Below are positions 1-11,704 of a DNA stretch of 64,000 nucleotides, piece after piece. The notes below the pieces were generated by a model. That model was given only the letters and a program-made list of their open reading frames with translations, had not been told where the DNA came from and searched no databases. Each line of letters starts with the position of its first letter. Positions within the stretch are counted from its first letter, which is position 1. The stretch lies in NCBI GenBank assembly GCA_045837725.1, contig JBEWZL010000276.1, positions 434,001 through 498,000 of the forward strand, in the 5' to 3' direction. A program made the position numbers and the translations under genes. The stretch is from Vermamoeba vermiformis. Taxonomy: Eukaryota; Tubulinea; Echinamoebida.

Positions 1-1695
1 GTCGTTCATTGGGAGCACGTGACATTCTCAAGCTCTGGCATCAACAACATTCCTCCTTCATTCGATGTCTGCTACGTCGGTTACAGCAGCGGAAGCGAGT
101 TCCAAGCACGACCTTATCCTCTTGCTGCTGGCACTTTGCCTTCAGTTCTCTACGGCTACAACACTGCCGCTGCCTACAGTCCTAACCCTCACGCTGAGTT
201 GGCTGACAACGCCGTTCCCAAGCCTCAAAAGGACAGTGTCGTGATGTACTTCTCAATGACTGACACCAATCAGCTCTATTTGACTGTTCTTGTCGACTCT
301 CCTACCGACGGCACTGCTGGCGAGCTGACCTTGTCAATCACTTCACCGTCCTTCCCCGACGCTCAGACCACCGTTCTTTTGTCCGACGACCCGACTAACG
401 CTAACATTCCTGCACCCACTGACTTTACCGACAAGTTCAACTGGCAAGATGGCACTGGTTTGTTCCAATTCAAGTGGGGCAACAACACCGCTGACGGTGT
501 CATTCTCGGTCCGATGCCTTTGTTCGACATTCCCAACTTGGAACGTGGCTATTGCTTGAAACCAAAGATCTTGAGCCAAGTTGGCATCACTAATTTGGTT
601 GTGGCCGATTACTTCGTCACCGACTCTGGTTCTGTATTCTACACGAGTGTCTCAATGGAGGACTCCGAGATCTGTGTGTATCGCTGCGACAAGTTCTGTT
701 TCTTGTTCAACTCGTGTGGTCTTTGCAACCTGAACCCCAAGTGCAACTGGTGTGGCAACTACACTGACGGTCAATGCACTGACAAGTCTTCCACCACTGC
801 TTGCGCTGTTCAAGACGTCGCTAAAACTTGCCCGTGCTCCGACTACGCTTTCTTGGGTTGCGATACGTGCAACAGCGTTCCTGGATGCGAGTGGTGCTGC
901 GCTGGTGCGAACAGCACTTGTGCCTCTTTGGCCGACAATTCAACCTGCCCTGGCAAGTTCATCGACACCGCTTGCAACGACTTGAACGGTTGCAAGTCAA
1001 CAGACTTCTTGACGGGCTGCATCAACGGCGGTACTTGCACTTGTGGTGTTTGCAACTGTCCTCCTGGTCTTGCTGGTGATCATTGCGAGTTCACTCTCGA
1101 TTGTGCTGGTGTACCCAACGGCAACAACACTTTGAACGCTTGTGGCTTGTGCAACTCAACTGACTTATCATGCATCGGTTGTGATGGCAAACCATTCGGC
1201 ATCAATTACTACGATGAGTGTGGTGTTTGTGGTGGTGATGGAAGCTCGTGCTATAGCCCATGCAACTACACCCTCTGTACTCAATGCATTGCCAACGAAG
1301 CATGCTACTGGTGCTACTTGGATCAGAAGTGTATCTCACCTTTGTACGTCTCACGAAACGAGACTTGCACTCAAAAGGACGATCAACCTGCTGAAGGAGA
1401 GAAGGAGTGCCGCTTGCCCCCTGAAGCCGTTATCGGTTTGACAGCAGGTGCTATTGCCGGTATCGTTATTGGTGTTGCCGTGGCTGTCGGTCTTATCACT
1501 TGTAAGTAGCGGATCTACTCGAGATACAATCTCCGTAATGACTTGAAATTGACATACAATATTCTAGTCGGTGCTGCTAAGGGTACAGTGGACTACTATC
1601 GCAGAAGAAACGCCAACTTGGCTGCCGCTGTGGTTAGTCCGATCTACAAAGATCCAGTACAAGGAGGCAACAACGTTTTGTACCAGCCAAAGTAG
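1..1695 (+). CDS. PSI/EGF cysteine-rich type I membrane receptor, copy 1 (5' partial)
   Basis: The reading frame is open from base 1 and continues the same protein as the two downstream copies, so the 5' exons lie outside the window. Coding runs 1-1501, a 66-base intron follows, and the last exon is 1568-1695. The extracellular part carries an N-terminal domain I do not recognise, then PSI-type Cys clusters (CNLNPKCNWCGNYTDGQC), an EGF-like module (CNCPPGLAGDHC), a CGVCGGDGSSC motif and another PSI-like cluster (ACYWCYLDQKC). Many N-x-S/T sites suggest glycosylation. A Gly/Ala/Val-rich TM helix is followed by a tail of about 45 residues with YYRRRN and SPIYKDPV. A role as adhesion or recognition receptor is inferred from architecture only. 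Confidence 0.85.
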
Positions 1696-1901
1696 ACTCA
1701 TAATTGATGTGCGTAGAAAAATATTTGTAGGATTTGGTAAATAGTGTTTTTATTTCTCAAGCAGCGTAGTCGTGCTGGAATGCAAGTTAGATCTGCGTTC
1801 CGATTTTTTTCTGATAGGTCAGTCCTCATACTAATACGGCACCGGTTGTTTTTCGATCAATCAATTTACACAACCAGAACAATCGCGCTACAACCGTTAT
1901 C

Positions 1902-4753
1902 ATGGAACGCTTTTGCGCTATTTGCTGCCTGCTACTTTTGGCGCAGGTCGTGGGTACGTACCAGCCGCAATATTCACCTAATTATAAGATCATAATAACT
2001 AAATTAACCACTCTACTCCAGTGTCTCAGATTCCCATGGCGAACGTTAAACCGATAAAGCTGATCCAAGTTAACGGAACACCGTTTAACGCTCCCATCGC
2101 TCCGGAACATCATGAGCCCTCAGGAACTCTCTTGTTAAGCGTAAACTATCCTACGGGTAACCCAGTTGTGTTTGAGAGAGTCCTCTTCAATGGCTCTCAC
2201 GTTCCATTTTCTCCTCTCGCGGGCCTCTACGAAGAGATCAAGATGGCTTCAGTTCGCTCTCATCATGTCAAGTCGTTGGCTCAAGGCTTCAAAATTGGAG
2301 ATATGTTCACAGGCAACGGTAATGATGGAGAAGTCCTCAAGATCGAAACGAATCTGGATGGTACCGATGGAACAATTATCCGAACTTGGGTCAAGCTTTC
2401 TGCTCCTGGAGGGTAAGTATTTTTCAGCTAGAGGACTACGCGTGTTAAGCCATTCTTTAGTGGAGGCGTTGGTCTTCTTCGTGGAGGTTTGGCATTCGAT
2501 CAAACTGGTGAATGGAACGGAGATCTCCTTGTAACCACCAATAACGGCTTTGTGTTCCGTGTGACTGCCGCAGGAGTTGCCACCTACGTGACAAGAGTCA
2601 GCGGAAACAATCTTGAGGTAAAATTAACATTGCTCATATTTTTGGACCCGATCTAACGTTCTGCATTTAGGGTGCTATGGTGGTACCTAACAACGCCACT
2701 AAGTATGGTCCTCTTGCTGGTGCTCTGATTGCGGGAACTACGTTGGACAACAACGTCATGTATACTATTCGTCAAGACGGATCCTTCACTCAGTACACGT
2801 TGTACACCGATGTTAAGCACTCATGGGAGGACTTCGACGTTGTCATTCCGTTCAATAACTTCTACGGCGTTGATTACGGTGCCAACAAGCTGCTCGCTGC
2901 CAAAGCTGAGGACTGGAAGGACTTGCACAACGAATTGATTGTCGCTGAAGAGTACTACGAGTGGGCAGGTTGCCGCTCTTGCTTATACGTGCTTAGATAT
3001 AACTTTGAAACATCATCCCCGACCTTCGAGTGCGTCCCTCTTGCGGATGATTCGCTCGGCGTCATTCACTTTGAACACGTGACATTCTCGAGCTCTGGCA
3101 TCAACAACATTCCTCCTTCATTCGATGTCTGCTACGTCGGCTACGACAACAGTGCAGAGTTCCAAGCACGACCTTACCCTCTTGCTGCTGGCACTTTGCC
3201 TTTGGTTCTCTACGGCTACAGTACGGTATCGCCGTCCAGTCCCAATCCTTACACTGAGTTGGCCGACAACATGGTTCCCAAGCCTCAGAACGACAGTGTT
3301 GTGATGTACTTCTCAATGACTGACACCAATCAGCTCTATTTGACTGTTCTTGTCGACTCTCCCACTGACGGCACTGCTGGCGAGCTGACCTTGTCAATCA
3401 CTTCACCCACCTTCCCTGACGCTCAAACAACGGTCTTGCTCGGCGACGATCCTACTGGCGCCACTTTCTCTGATCTCTCCGACTTCCCTGACAAGTTCAA
3501 CTGGCAAGATGGCACTGGTTTGTTCCAATTCAAGTGGGGCGCAAACACATCTGACGGTGTTATTCTCGGTCCGATGCCTTTGTTCGACATTCCCAACTTG
3601 GAACGTGGCTATTGCTTGAAACCAAAGATCTTGAGTCAAATTGGCATCAGGCAGTTGGTCGTCGCTGACTACTTTGTGACTGATTCAGGCTCTGTGTTCT
3701 ACACCACGATTAACTCAGAAGATCCCGAGATCTGCGTGTATCGTTGCGACAAGTTCTGTTTCTTGTTCAACTCGTGTGGTCTTTGCAATCTGAATCCCAA
3801 GTGCAACTGGTGTGGCAACTACACCGATGGTCAATGCACTGACAAGAACTCGTTCTCTGCCTCTTGTAACGCAACTGAAGTGAAAACAACCTGTCCTTGC
3901 GAAGAGTACTCGTTCTTGGGCTGTGATACTTGCAACAACATTGCAGGATGCGAGTGGTGCTGCGCTGGTGCGAACAGCTCTTGTGCCACTCTTGGTGATG
4001 CGAGCACTTGCCCTGGCGAGTTCATCAACACCACTTGCAACGACTTGAATGGTTGCAAGTCAGCAGATTTCTTGACTGGCTGCATCAATGGTGGCAAGTG
4101 CACTTGTGGTGTTTGCAACTGTCCTCCTGGTCTCGTTGGTGATCACTGCGAGTTCACTCTCGACTGTGCTGGTGTACCCAACGGCAACAACACTTTGAAC
4201 GCTTGTGGCTTGTGCAACTCAACTGACTTATCGTGCATCGGTTGTGATGGCAAACCATTCGGCATCAACTACTACGATGAGTGTGGTGTTTGTGGTGGTG
4301 ATGGAAGCTCGTGCTTTGTTCCTTGCAACTACACCCTCTGTACTCAATGCACTGCCAACGAAGCATGCTATTGGTGCTACTTGGATCAGAAGTGTATCTC
4401 ACCTTTGTACGTCTCACGAAACGAGACTTGCACTGAGAAGGATGACCAGCCTCTCGATGGTGAGAAAGAGTGCCGCTTGCCCCCTGAAGCCGTTATTGGT
4501 TTGACAGCTGGTGCTATTGCTGGTATCGTTGTTGCAGTCGCAGTCGCTGCTGGTCTCATTGCATGTAAGTGATACCAACTACTTTTAAGGAACATTAACT
4601 TACCGTCTAAACTCAGTCGGAGCAGCCAAGGGCACAGTGGACTACTACCGAAGAAGAAACGCCAACTTGGCAGCTGCGGTTGTGAGTCCGATCTACAACG
4701 ATCCAGTTCAACGAGGCAGCAACGTATTGTACGAGGCCAACGGCAGCACTTAA
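1902..4753 (+). CDS. PSI/EGF cysteine-rich type I membrane receptor, copy 2
   Basis: Five exons: 1902-1953, 2022-2412, 2461-2617, 2671-4564 and 4617-4753, giving 876 residues with all phases consistent. The start is set by a signal peptide (MERFCAICCLLLLAQVV) that splices in frame onto QIPMANVKPIKL. The ectodomain has about 300 unrecognised residues, then PSI-like clusters, an EGF module (CNCPPGLVGDHC), CGVCGGDGSSC and a final PSI-like cluster. A TM helix and a short basic tail (YYRRRN, SPIYNDPVQ) follow. The last intron lies inside the TM coding sequence. Exon layout and phases equal those of copy 3, so the set arose by tandem duplication. Function is unproven; adhesion or self/prey recognition is inference. 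Confidence 0.9.
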
Positions 4754-5178
4754 GCTGGTTTTTCCGTAGCTTGACCTGGAATAAAACAGATAAGTATCAT
4801 TATTTTAAATAGCGAAATGCTTGAGGTTCCCAAGAACGCGCAACGAAAGATCAGATCTAAGGAGCAATTTCAAGAGGTAATAATTCATAAATCACGTTTC
4901 ATAATTTACTAACCACTATGTAGTACTATTAGGAAGCCGAATTTCGGTAGGTAATCAGTCTAAATGCATAACGAATCCGTTCGATCCAAACCTGTAGTCA
5001 GCCGGAACTTCGTAACACAGCACTGTTTTGCTTCTGCACAATCTTTTTTTTCATAGCCGGGCTAATTTCCTAGTCCGACCAATCAGCGCGCAGTATTGCA
5101 GTCACAAGAGTTTTTCCAGCGAACAAACTTAGTCCAATTTAATAACTTGAAAGTATAAGACCATACACGGCTTGGAAC
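4754..5178. other. Intergenic spacer between receptor copies 2 and 3
   Basis: No coding frame with splice support. An AATAAA polyadenylation-type signal sits at 4780-4785 just after the copy 2 stop. The rest should hold the copy 3 promoter; I see no recognisable element. Confidence 0.5.
4780..4785 (+). terminator. Polyadenylation signal of receptor copy 2
   Basis: Canonical AATAAA 27 bases after the TAA stop. Similar hexamers follow copy 3 (8176-8181) and several other genes here. Confidence 0.55.
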
Positions 5179-8121
5179 ATGGCAAGAATAACCCAGAGAG
5201 TGTTTTCTTGCCTTTGTATACTTGCCTTGGCTCAATTGGCGAGTACGTATTTTTTTGATCTACCGGTACAAATTTAAATGGACTTTGCAAATTAATTTTT
5301 AAATATTATATTTGTGCGTATAAATATATTCTAACTATCATTTATAGTCTGTGGCCAAATTCCTATGGCTAATGTTAAACCGATCAAGTTAATCCAAGTT
5401 AACGGAACACCATTTAACGCTCCCATCGCCCCGGAACATCATGAACCCTCAGGAACTCTTTTGTTGAGTGTCAATTATCCTAGCGGTAACCCAATTGTGT
5501 TTGAGAGAGTCCTCTTCAATGGCTCTCACGTTCCATTTTCAACACTCTCCGGACTTGGTGAAGAGATCAAGATGGCTTCAGTTCGCTCTCATCATGTCAA
5601 GTCATTGGCTCAAGGCTTCAAAGTCGGAGATATGTTCACAGGCAACGGTAATGATGGAGAAGTGCTCAAGATCGAAACAAATCCGGATGGCAAAGACGGA
5701 ACTATTATCCGAACTTGGGTCAAGTTATCTGCTCCCGGAGGGTAAGCACCTACCTGATATTGTGATATTGTTAGTATTGGATTGAAGTATTTTCTGACGA
5801 TAATTTTTTTTAGTGGAGGCGTTGGTCTTCTTCGTGGTGGTTTGGCATTCGATCAAACTGGTGAATGGAACGGCGACCTTATTGTCACTACCAATATCGG
5901 CTTTGTGTTCCGTGTGACTGCTGCCGGCGTTGCCACCTACGTGACAAGAGTCAGCGGAAACAATCTTGAGGTAAAATTGGCGGCAGAACGATACTGGCCA
6001 ACTGAAGCTAACGCGTATTAATATTTAGGGCGCTATGATTGTGCCTAACAATGCCACCAAGTTCGGTCCCATGGCTGGAACTTTGATCGCCGGAACTACA
6101 AGTAGCGACAACATTTTCTATGCCATCCGTAAAGACGGATCTTTCTCGCCATACCAACTGTACACGAATCGCGCCCACTCATGGGAAGACTTCGACGTTG
6201 TCATTCCGTTCAATAACTTCTACGGAGTTGATTACGGCTCGAACAAGTTGCTCGCTGCCAAAGCTGAGGACTGGGACGACTTGCACGACGAGTTGATTAT
6301 CACGGAAGAGTTCTGGGCTAATGATGATTGCCCATCTTGCTTGTACTTGTTCCGCTGGGACTTCCAAAACTCTCAGCCTGCCTTCGAGTGCATTCCTCTT
6401 ACGGATGATTCTGAAAAGGTAGTTCACTGGGAACACGTGACATTCTCGAGCTCTGGCATCAACAACATTCCTCCTTCATTCGATGTCTGCTACGTCGGCT
6501 ATGACGGCAATGCAGAGTTCCAAGCACGACCTTATCCTCTTGCTGCTGGCACTTTGCCTTCAGTTCTCTACGGCTACAGCGCGGTATCGCCGTCCAGTCC
6601 CAATCCTTACACTGAGTCGGCTGCCAATGTGGTTCCCAAGCCTCAGAACGACAGTGTCGTGATGTACTTCTCAATGACTGACACCAATCAGCTCTATTTG
6701 ACTGTTCTTGTCGACTCTCCCACTGATGGTACTGCTGGCGAGCTGACCTTATCAATCACTTCACCCACCTTCCCTGACGCTCAAACAACGGTCTTGCTCG
6801 GCGACGATCCGACTAGCGCCACTTTCTCTGATCTCTCCGACTTCCCTGACAAGTTCAACTGGCAAGATGGCACTGGTTTGTTCCAGTTCAAGTGGGGCGC
6901 AAACACATCTGACGGTGTCATTCTCGGTCCGATGCCTTTGTTCGACATTCCCAACTTGGAACGTGGCTACTGTTTGAAACCAAAGATCTTGAGTCAAATC
7001 GGCATCAGGCAGTTGGTCGTCGCTGACTACTTCGTGACTGATTCAGGCTCTGTGTTCTACACCACGATTAACTCAGAAGATCCCGAGATCTGCGTGTATC
7101 GTTGCGACAAGTTCTGTTTCTTGTTCAACTCGTGCGGTCTTTGCAACCTGAACCCCAAGTGCAACTGGTGTGGCAACTACACTGATGGTCAATGCACTGA
7201 CAAAAACTCGTTCTCTGCCTCTTGCAACGCAACTGAAGTGAAAACAACCTGTCCTTGCGAAGAGTACTCGTTCTTGGGCTGTGACACTTGCAACAACATT
7301 GCAGGCTGCGAGTGGTGCTGCGCTGGTGCGAACAGCACTTGTGCCACTCTTGGTGATGCGAGCACTTGCCCTGGCGAGTTCATCAACACCACTTGCAACG
7401 ATTTGAACGGTTGCAAGTCAGCAGACTTCTTGACTGGATGCATCAACGGTGGCAAGTGCACTTGTGGTGTTTGCGACTGTCCTCCTGGTCTCGTTGGTGA
7501 TCACTGCGAGTTCACTCTCGATTGTGCTGGCGTACCCAATGGCAACAACACTTTGAACAAATGTGGCTTGTGCAACTCAACTGACTTATCATGCATCGGT
7601 TGTGATGGCAAACCATTCGGTATCAACTACTTCGACGAGTGTGGTGTTTGCGGTGGTGATGGAAGCTCGTGCTTTGTTCCTTGCAACTACACCCTTTGTA
7701 CTGATTGCATTGCCAACGAAGCGTGCTATTGGTGCTACTTGGATCAGAAGTGTATCTCACCTTTGTACGTCTCACGAAACGAGACTTGCACTGAGAAGGA
7801 CGATCAGCCTCTCGATGGTGAGAAAGAGTGCCGCTTGCCTCCTGAAGCCGTTATTGGTTTGACAACTGGTGCTATTGCTGGTATCGTTGTTGCAGTCGCA
7901 GTCGCTGCTGGTCTCATTGCATGTAAGTAGCGCACACGTTGACGGCTGATGAAACATTTTGTACTTACGTTTATTATTACGTAGTCGGAGCAGCCAAGGG
8001 CACAGTGGACTACTACCGAAGAAGAAACGCCAACTTGGCAGCTGCAGTTGTGAGTCCGATCTACAACGATCCAGTTCAACGAGGCAGCAACGTATTGTAC
8101 GAGGCCAACACGAACGCTTAA
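5179..8121 (+). CDS. PSI/EGF cysteine-rich type I membrane receptor, copy 3
   Basis: Five exons: 5179-5242, 5348-5741, 5814-5970, 6029-7922 and 7985-8121, giving 881 residues. The start gives a signal peptide (MARITQRVFSCLCILALAQ) joined in frame to QIPMANVKPIK. Domain order is the same as in copy 2: N-terminal unknown domain, PSI-like clusters, EGF module, CGVCGGDGSSC, PSI-like cluster, TM helix, short tail. Exon 4 is exactly as long as in copy 2 (1894 bases). The Cys-rich 3' half is almost identical to copy 2, while residues around the exon 4 start differ more, which suggests recent duplication or gene conversion with diversification of the distal ectodomain. An AATAAA lies at 8176-8181. 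Confidence 0.9.
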
Positions 8122-8226
8122 GTTTGTAGTACTCAGAAGGTCGTAGAACCTTGTCATTCTTTTTTTGCTATTATTAATAAAGTAATTTATTGTATCTCGA
8201 GTCGATACTGGACTATCAAATGATAA

Positions 8227-9000
8227 TTAGCGCTTGTAACCAATCTTGCGCAAAAAGGTCTTGCGTTCTTGTTGCTTTTCCTGATCCTCGACTGTGTGGC
8301 AAGATAAATCATTGGAACTAATTATACATCATCTACTACGTACCTCCGAGCGGTGCTTGGCCGTCGATCACGCCCATGACGCCGCGGCCTTGAGCACTTT
8401 TGGCTACAATGACTTGGAGCGGATTTGCTGTAGCACTATGAGTGGTGACGTGTCAGGAGCAAAATATGACAATATTATTACAAGCACGTACCAAAATATT
8501 CTAGCAACCTCGGGCACGTTCTTAATTGCATTCAAGCAATTAATGGGAAACGCATCTTTCATGAAGACAATGAACGTGTGGCCGCAGCCAATTTTTAAGG
8601 CATTATTCTAATTTAATAAAGTTAATACGATGCCACGTTCAATGAAATTACAAGAGCCAAGCCGGAAAATTTTTCAGTCGATCAGATCAGAAATCTTACC
8701 TTTGCCAACTCAATTAATGAGTTGTCATTTCCATCCCAGCGTACTAATCTATCACCGGATGCCTCGCAAAAGGCGACACCGAATTTAATGCTCATGCTAG
8801 TGACATCCACCAAAAATAATATCAGTACTTTATCTTCTAAACCAATATTGACTCGCCTGTCTGGCCAATATCTATGATATGTCTTACCTGCATTGAATAA
8901 GAGCCTCGTACAAGTCCTCGACTGTCTTAATGAAGTGAGATTGACCGAAGATCAGGTTTAAGGACTCTGGGTTTTCAACAGTGACGGTTTCGAGCTCCAT
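8227..9000 (-). CDS. Adenosine-specific kinase family protein (PF04008-like)
   Basis: Five exons read on the minus strand: 9000-8888, 8796-8700, 8607-8492, 8435-8344 and 8291-8227; total 483 bases, 160 residues, every junction in phase. The protein matches the conserved order of the archaeal/bacterial adenosine-specific kinase family: [20 protein letters not shown] near the start, [45 protein letters not shown] and [11 protein letters not shown]. Length is typical of the family (about 160). Members are small single-domain proteins reported to bind or phosphorylate adenosine; the biological role is poorly known. The charged C-terminal end ([17 protein letters not shown]) looks like an extension. 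It is intron-bearing, so it is a resident gene and not contamination. Confidence 0.82.
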
Positions 9001-9149
9001 TTGAATCACGTGCTATTTAAAATTGACAATTATCGTGTTGTGTTTGTGTTTTGCTCAAAAGAATAAGAATGTTATCAATTCTCACATTTCAATTAAATGC
9101 ACCAACACGCGAGCATCACTTGGTGAATATTTTATATATTTTTATCATA

Positions 9150-11618
9150 ATGCGCTTAATTACGTGGGCGTATACTATCGCCATATTATTTTTTTGTGTT
9201 GGCTCTTTGATTTTGTTTTTGGAAGCGGATGCAGTCAAAGAACAACCGCAAAGCACTGTAAATATTAATAATAATCAGAATATTAAGCGTAGTCGATACT
9301 TCGATGAATATGATGTAGATCCGCAAGCGAATTTACTCACGTTGGAGGTAGCAGCCACGTCATCCGAACAAGATCGTGACAAACAGAAGACTAAAAGCAC
9401 CACCGAGAAGATCACCTCTTTTATTAAGGACGTTAAGAATAAAGTACAAGGTACTCCAACAACCAAGTCACCAGAAGAGTTGGAGAAAAATCCATTTGCA
9501 AAGTCGGATGTAGCAACGAGCCAGCAAACCACAGCGACCCAAAGTGCCGATAATATATCTATCAGAATACTCCCCAATGCGAGCAAAAAATTCGTTGCCT
9601 TTTTATTCCTCGTTTTTGCGATAGCAGGTAAAATTCAGATCCAAATATTTAATACAGAAAAATTACCTCTTATTATTATTATTATTTAAATGTCGCTAAC
9701 TTTCTTGTTGCAGTTTTTTCAACGTACTACGTCATCACATCTCGAAACGTACACTCTCAAGAAGCCACACAAAATCGAAGCAAATCTGCACTTAAAAAGC
9801 AAAATCAGACAACTGTTGCAGTAGCAGATGATGGCACTATTAATATCACTCACAAGAATAATAATAGCAGTAACAATAGGGAGGCACATGTCAAACAAAA
9901 GCGGCAGGTGACCATTCAAGATCGGGACGAGTCTAAGAATAACACCGAAAACACCAATAATAATAATAATAACTTTAATAATAATAATAACTTTAATAAT
10001 AACACCGAGGTTACAAAAGAAGAGTTACATGACGCTGCAGATCCAAAACCAGATTTGAGCGAGGACTCAACAACCAATACAAATGAAAGCACCAATGAGA
10101 AGAGTTCTAAAAATAGCTCAGAAGAAATTAAAAAAGATCGTTCAGTGAACGACAAGTCAACCAAAGCCGAACAAAAAGAAGTTAGTCCTCGTCGAGAGGT
10201 GCAGATCCCGCCTCGTGTCACAGAGCCCGATGAGCACCATTTGGCCTCAGATGACGATGAACACGGTCAAGACCCCGAGTACGAAGAAGAAGTGCACGAG
10301 ACAATTGTGTTGAGTTCGAGCAGTAGTCAGATCAGGGCCAAAAAGAACTCACCTCGCGTGCACGAGATTGACACGGAGATTGCCGAGCATCAACACACCA
10401 TTCAGCTGCTTGAACGCGAAGTCACATCTGATAACGCGATTAAAATACGCGAACTAAAGATGTTTGTGACCGATCTGAAATTAAGAAAGATGGAAATTGA
10501 GGTAACAAAAAAAAATTAAATTAATGGACGAGATCCGGAGATCTAACATAGGCAAATGTTAGGAAAAAATGGCCTCGAACGCATTATCATTTGAGCAAAT
10601 TAAAGAGATGCAACGACAAAATAAATTCAAGCGAAAAACGAAACGAGAAGAAATTTCAAAGAGCGCTGAATATCGCAACACCAAGACCGTGTTGACCGAG
10701 AAACAAAACCAAGTGAGTGCATCTATATCAACTCACTATACTATAAATATACTAACGGTGTCGGCTACTACAGATCCAATCACAAAGTCTCAAATTAAAG
10801 GGCGAAAAGAATGAGCGGGAAGTCGCAGAACAGCAGCGCAAACACGAAAAAGAATTGCAAGAGGTAACAGCAGATCCAGCCATTGCTTCGATTAATTACT
10901 CATCCTATTGCCTTTAGATGATGTGGAACGAGTTCATATTCGTGGCCAAAGTGACATTAGTGATCTTCATAATATTCTGGGGCATTCATCTGTGGCAGAC
11001 AATGTCCGTCTCTGTCATTATCTCAGTATTGCGTCAAAAGTTCGGAGAATTTGTAGCATACTTGTTCCCGAGCACTGCACGCAATTTGTCATTTTTGAAC
11101 AAAGTACCTTTTGTAGGAACTCTTTTATCGGGTGCCGGGTAAGTTGGATCAGATCCACTTTACAAGATCTGACAACTTTCTTTCAGATCATTTATGGGCA
11201 TCTTACTATTACTTCTTGGGTTCGTCGCATATGCAGTAGCTTTTTGGTTCATTGGCTCGTACACCGCGAACACAATATTGTTGACAGGTGTCATGCTCGG
11301 ACTTGGTGCGTGGCGTCATGTTGTCACCGGCGGCGTTACGTTCGTTACGCTCGCATCGATCGAATATATCGTGATTAGACAGTTGGTGAGTCCTATATAC
11401 TAGTCATCACGTAATCAGTCCTAACATTCAAATAGAAACATCACATGAACAGTCCAAAGTACTCGCTGATCTACATTCCGTTCGTCATCTTCGCTGCTGT
11501 TTTGGGCTATTTCACGGCGTTTAATGTATTGTCTGTGGAGGTACCTATTCAAGCAGCTGCAAACACGTCACTTGTACATAATGTTTGGAGTCGCGTGTCC
11601 AAACTTGTATTAAAATAA
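9150..11618 (+). CDS. Multi-spanning membrane protein with Get1/WRB-like coiled-coil core
   Basis: Seven exons: 9150-9627, 9714-10501, 10563-10712, 10774-10863, 10918-11138, 11187-11385 and 11436-11618; 702 residues. I chose the ATG at 9150, which directly precedes a hydrophobic segment; an in-frame ATG lies at 9069. Order: TM, Ser/Thr-rich stretch, TM, a long acidic and Asn-rich region, a coiled coil including SFEQIKEMQRQNKFKRKTK, then about four TM segments starting at FIFVAKVTLVIFIIFWG. Coiled coil followed by W-containing TM resembles Get1/WRB, the receptor for tail-anchored protein insertion, but the extra N- and C-terminal helices do not fit that short family. The product is better called an unknown membrane protein with a possible Get1-like core. 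Confidence 0.6.
9958..10006 (+). repeat. AAT-rich low-complexity tract (polyasparagine)
   Basis: Runs of AAT broken by AACTTT inside the second exon of the membrane protein gene. It codes Asn runs broken by Phe. Such tracts are common in amoebal proteins and can expand by slippage. Confidence 0.8.
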
Positions 11619-11704
11619 ATTTCCAATCAAGGAATTGAAATTTTAATTCCTTTCGCATCATTATCCGCAACTTTATTTACAATTAAGATTAATAGCAAAA
11701 CTTT

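Noticed and set aside
843-4118. Minus-strand and alternative-frame open frames opposite the receptor exons
   Set aside because: They recur in all copies because the receptor exons are conserved, and show no start, splice or domain features of their own.
9916-10221. Minus-strand open frame rich in Leu/Ser opposite the Asn-rich region
   Set aside because: It is the reverse of a low-complexity coding tract of the membrane protein; no splice or family support.
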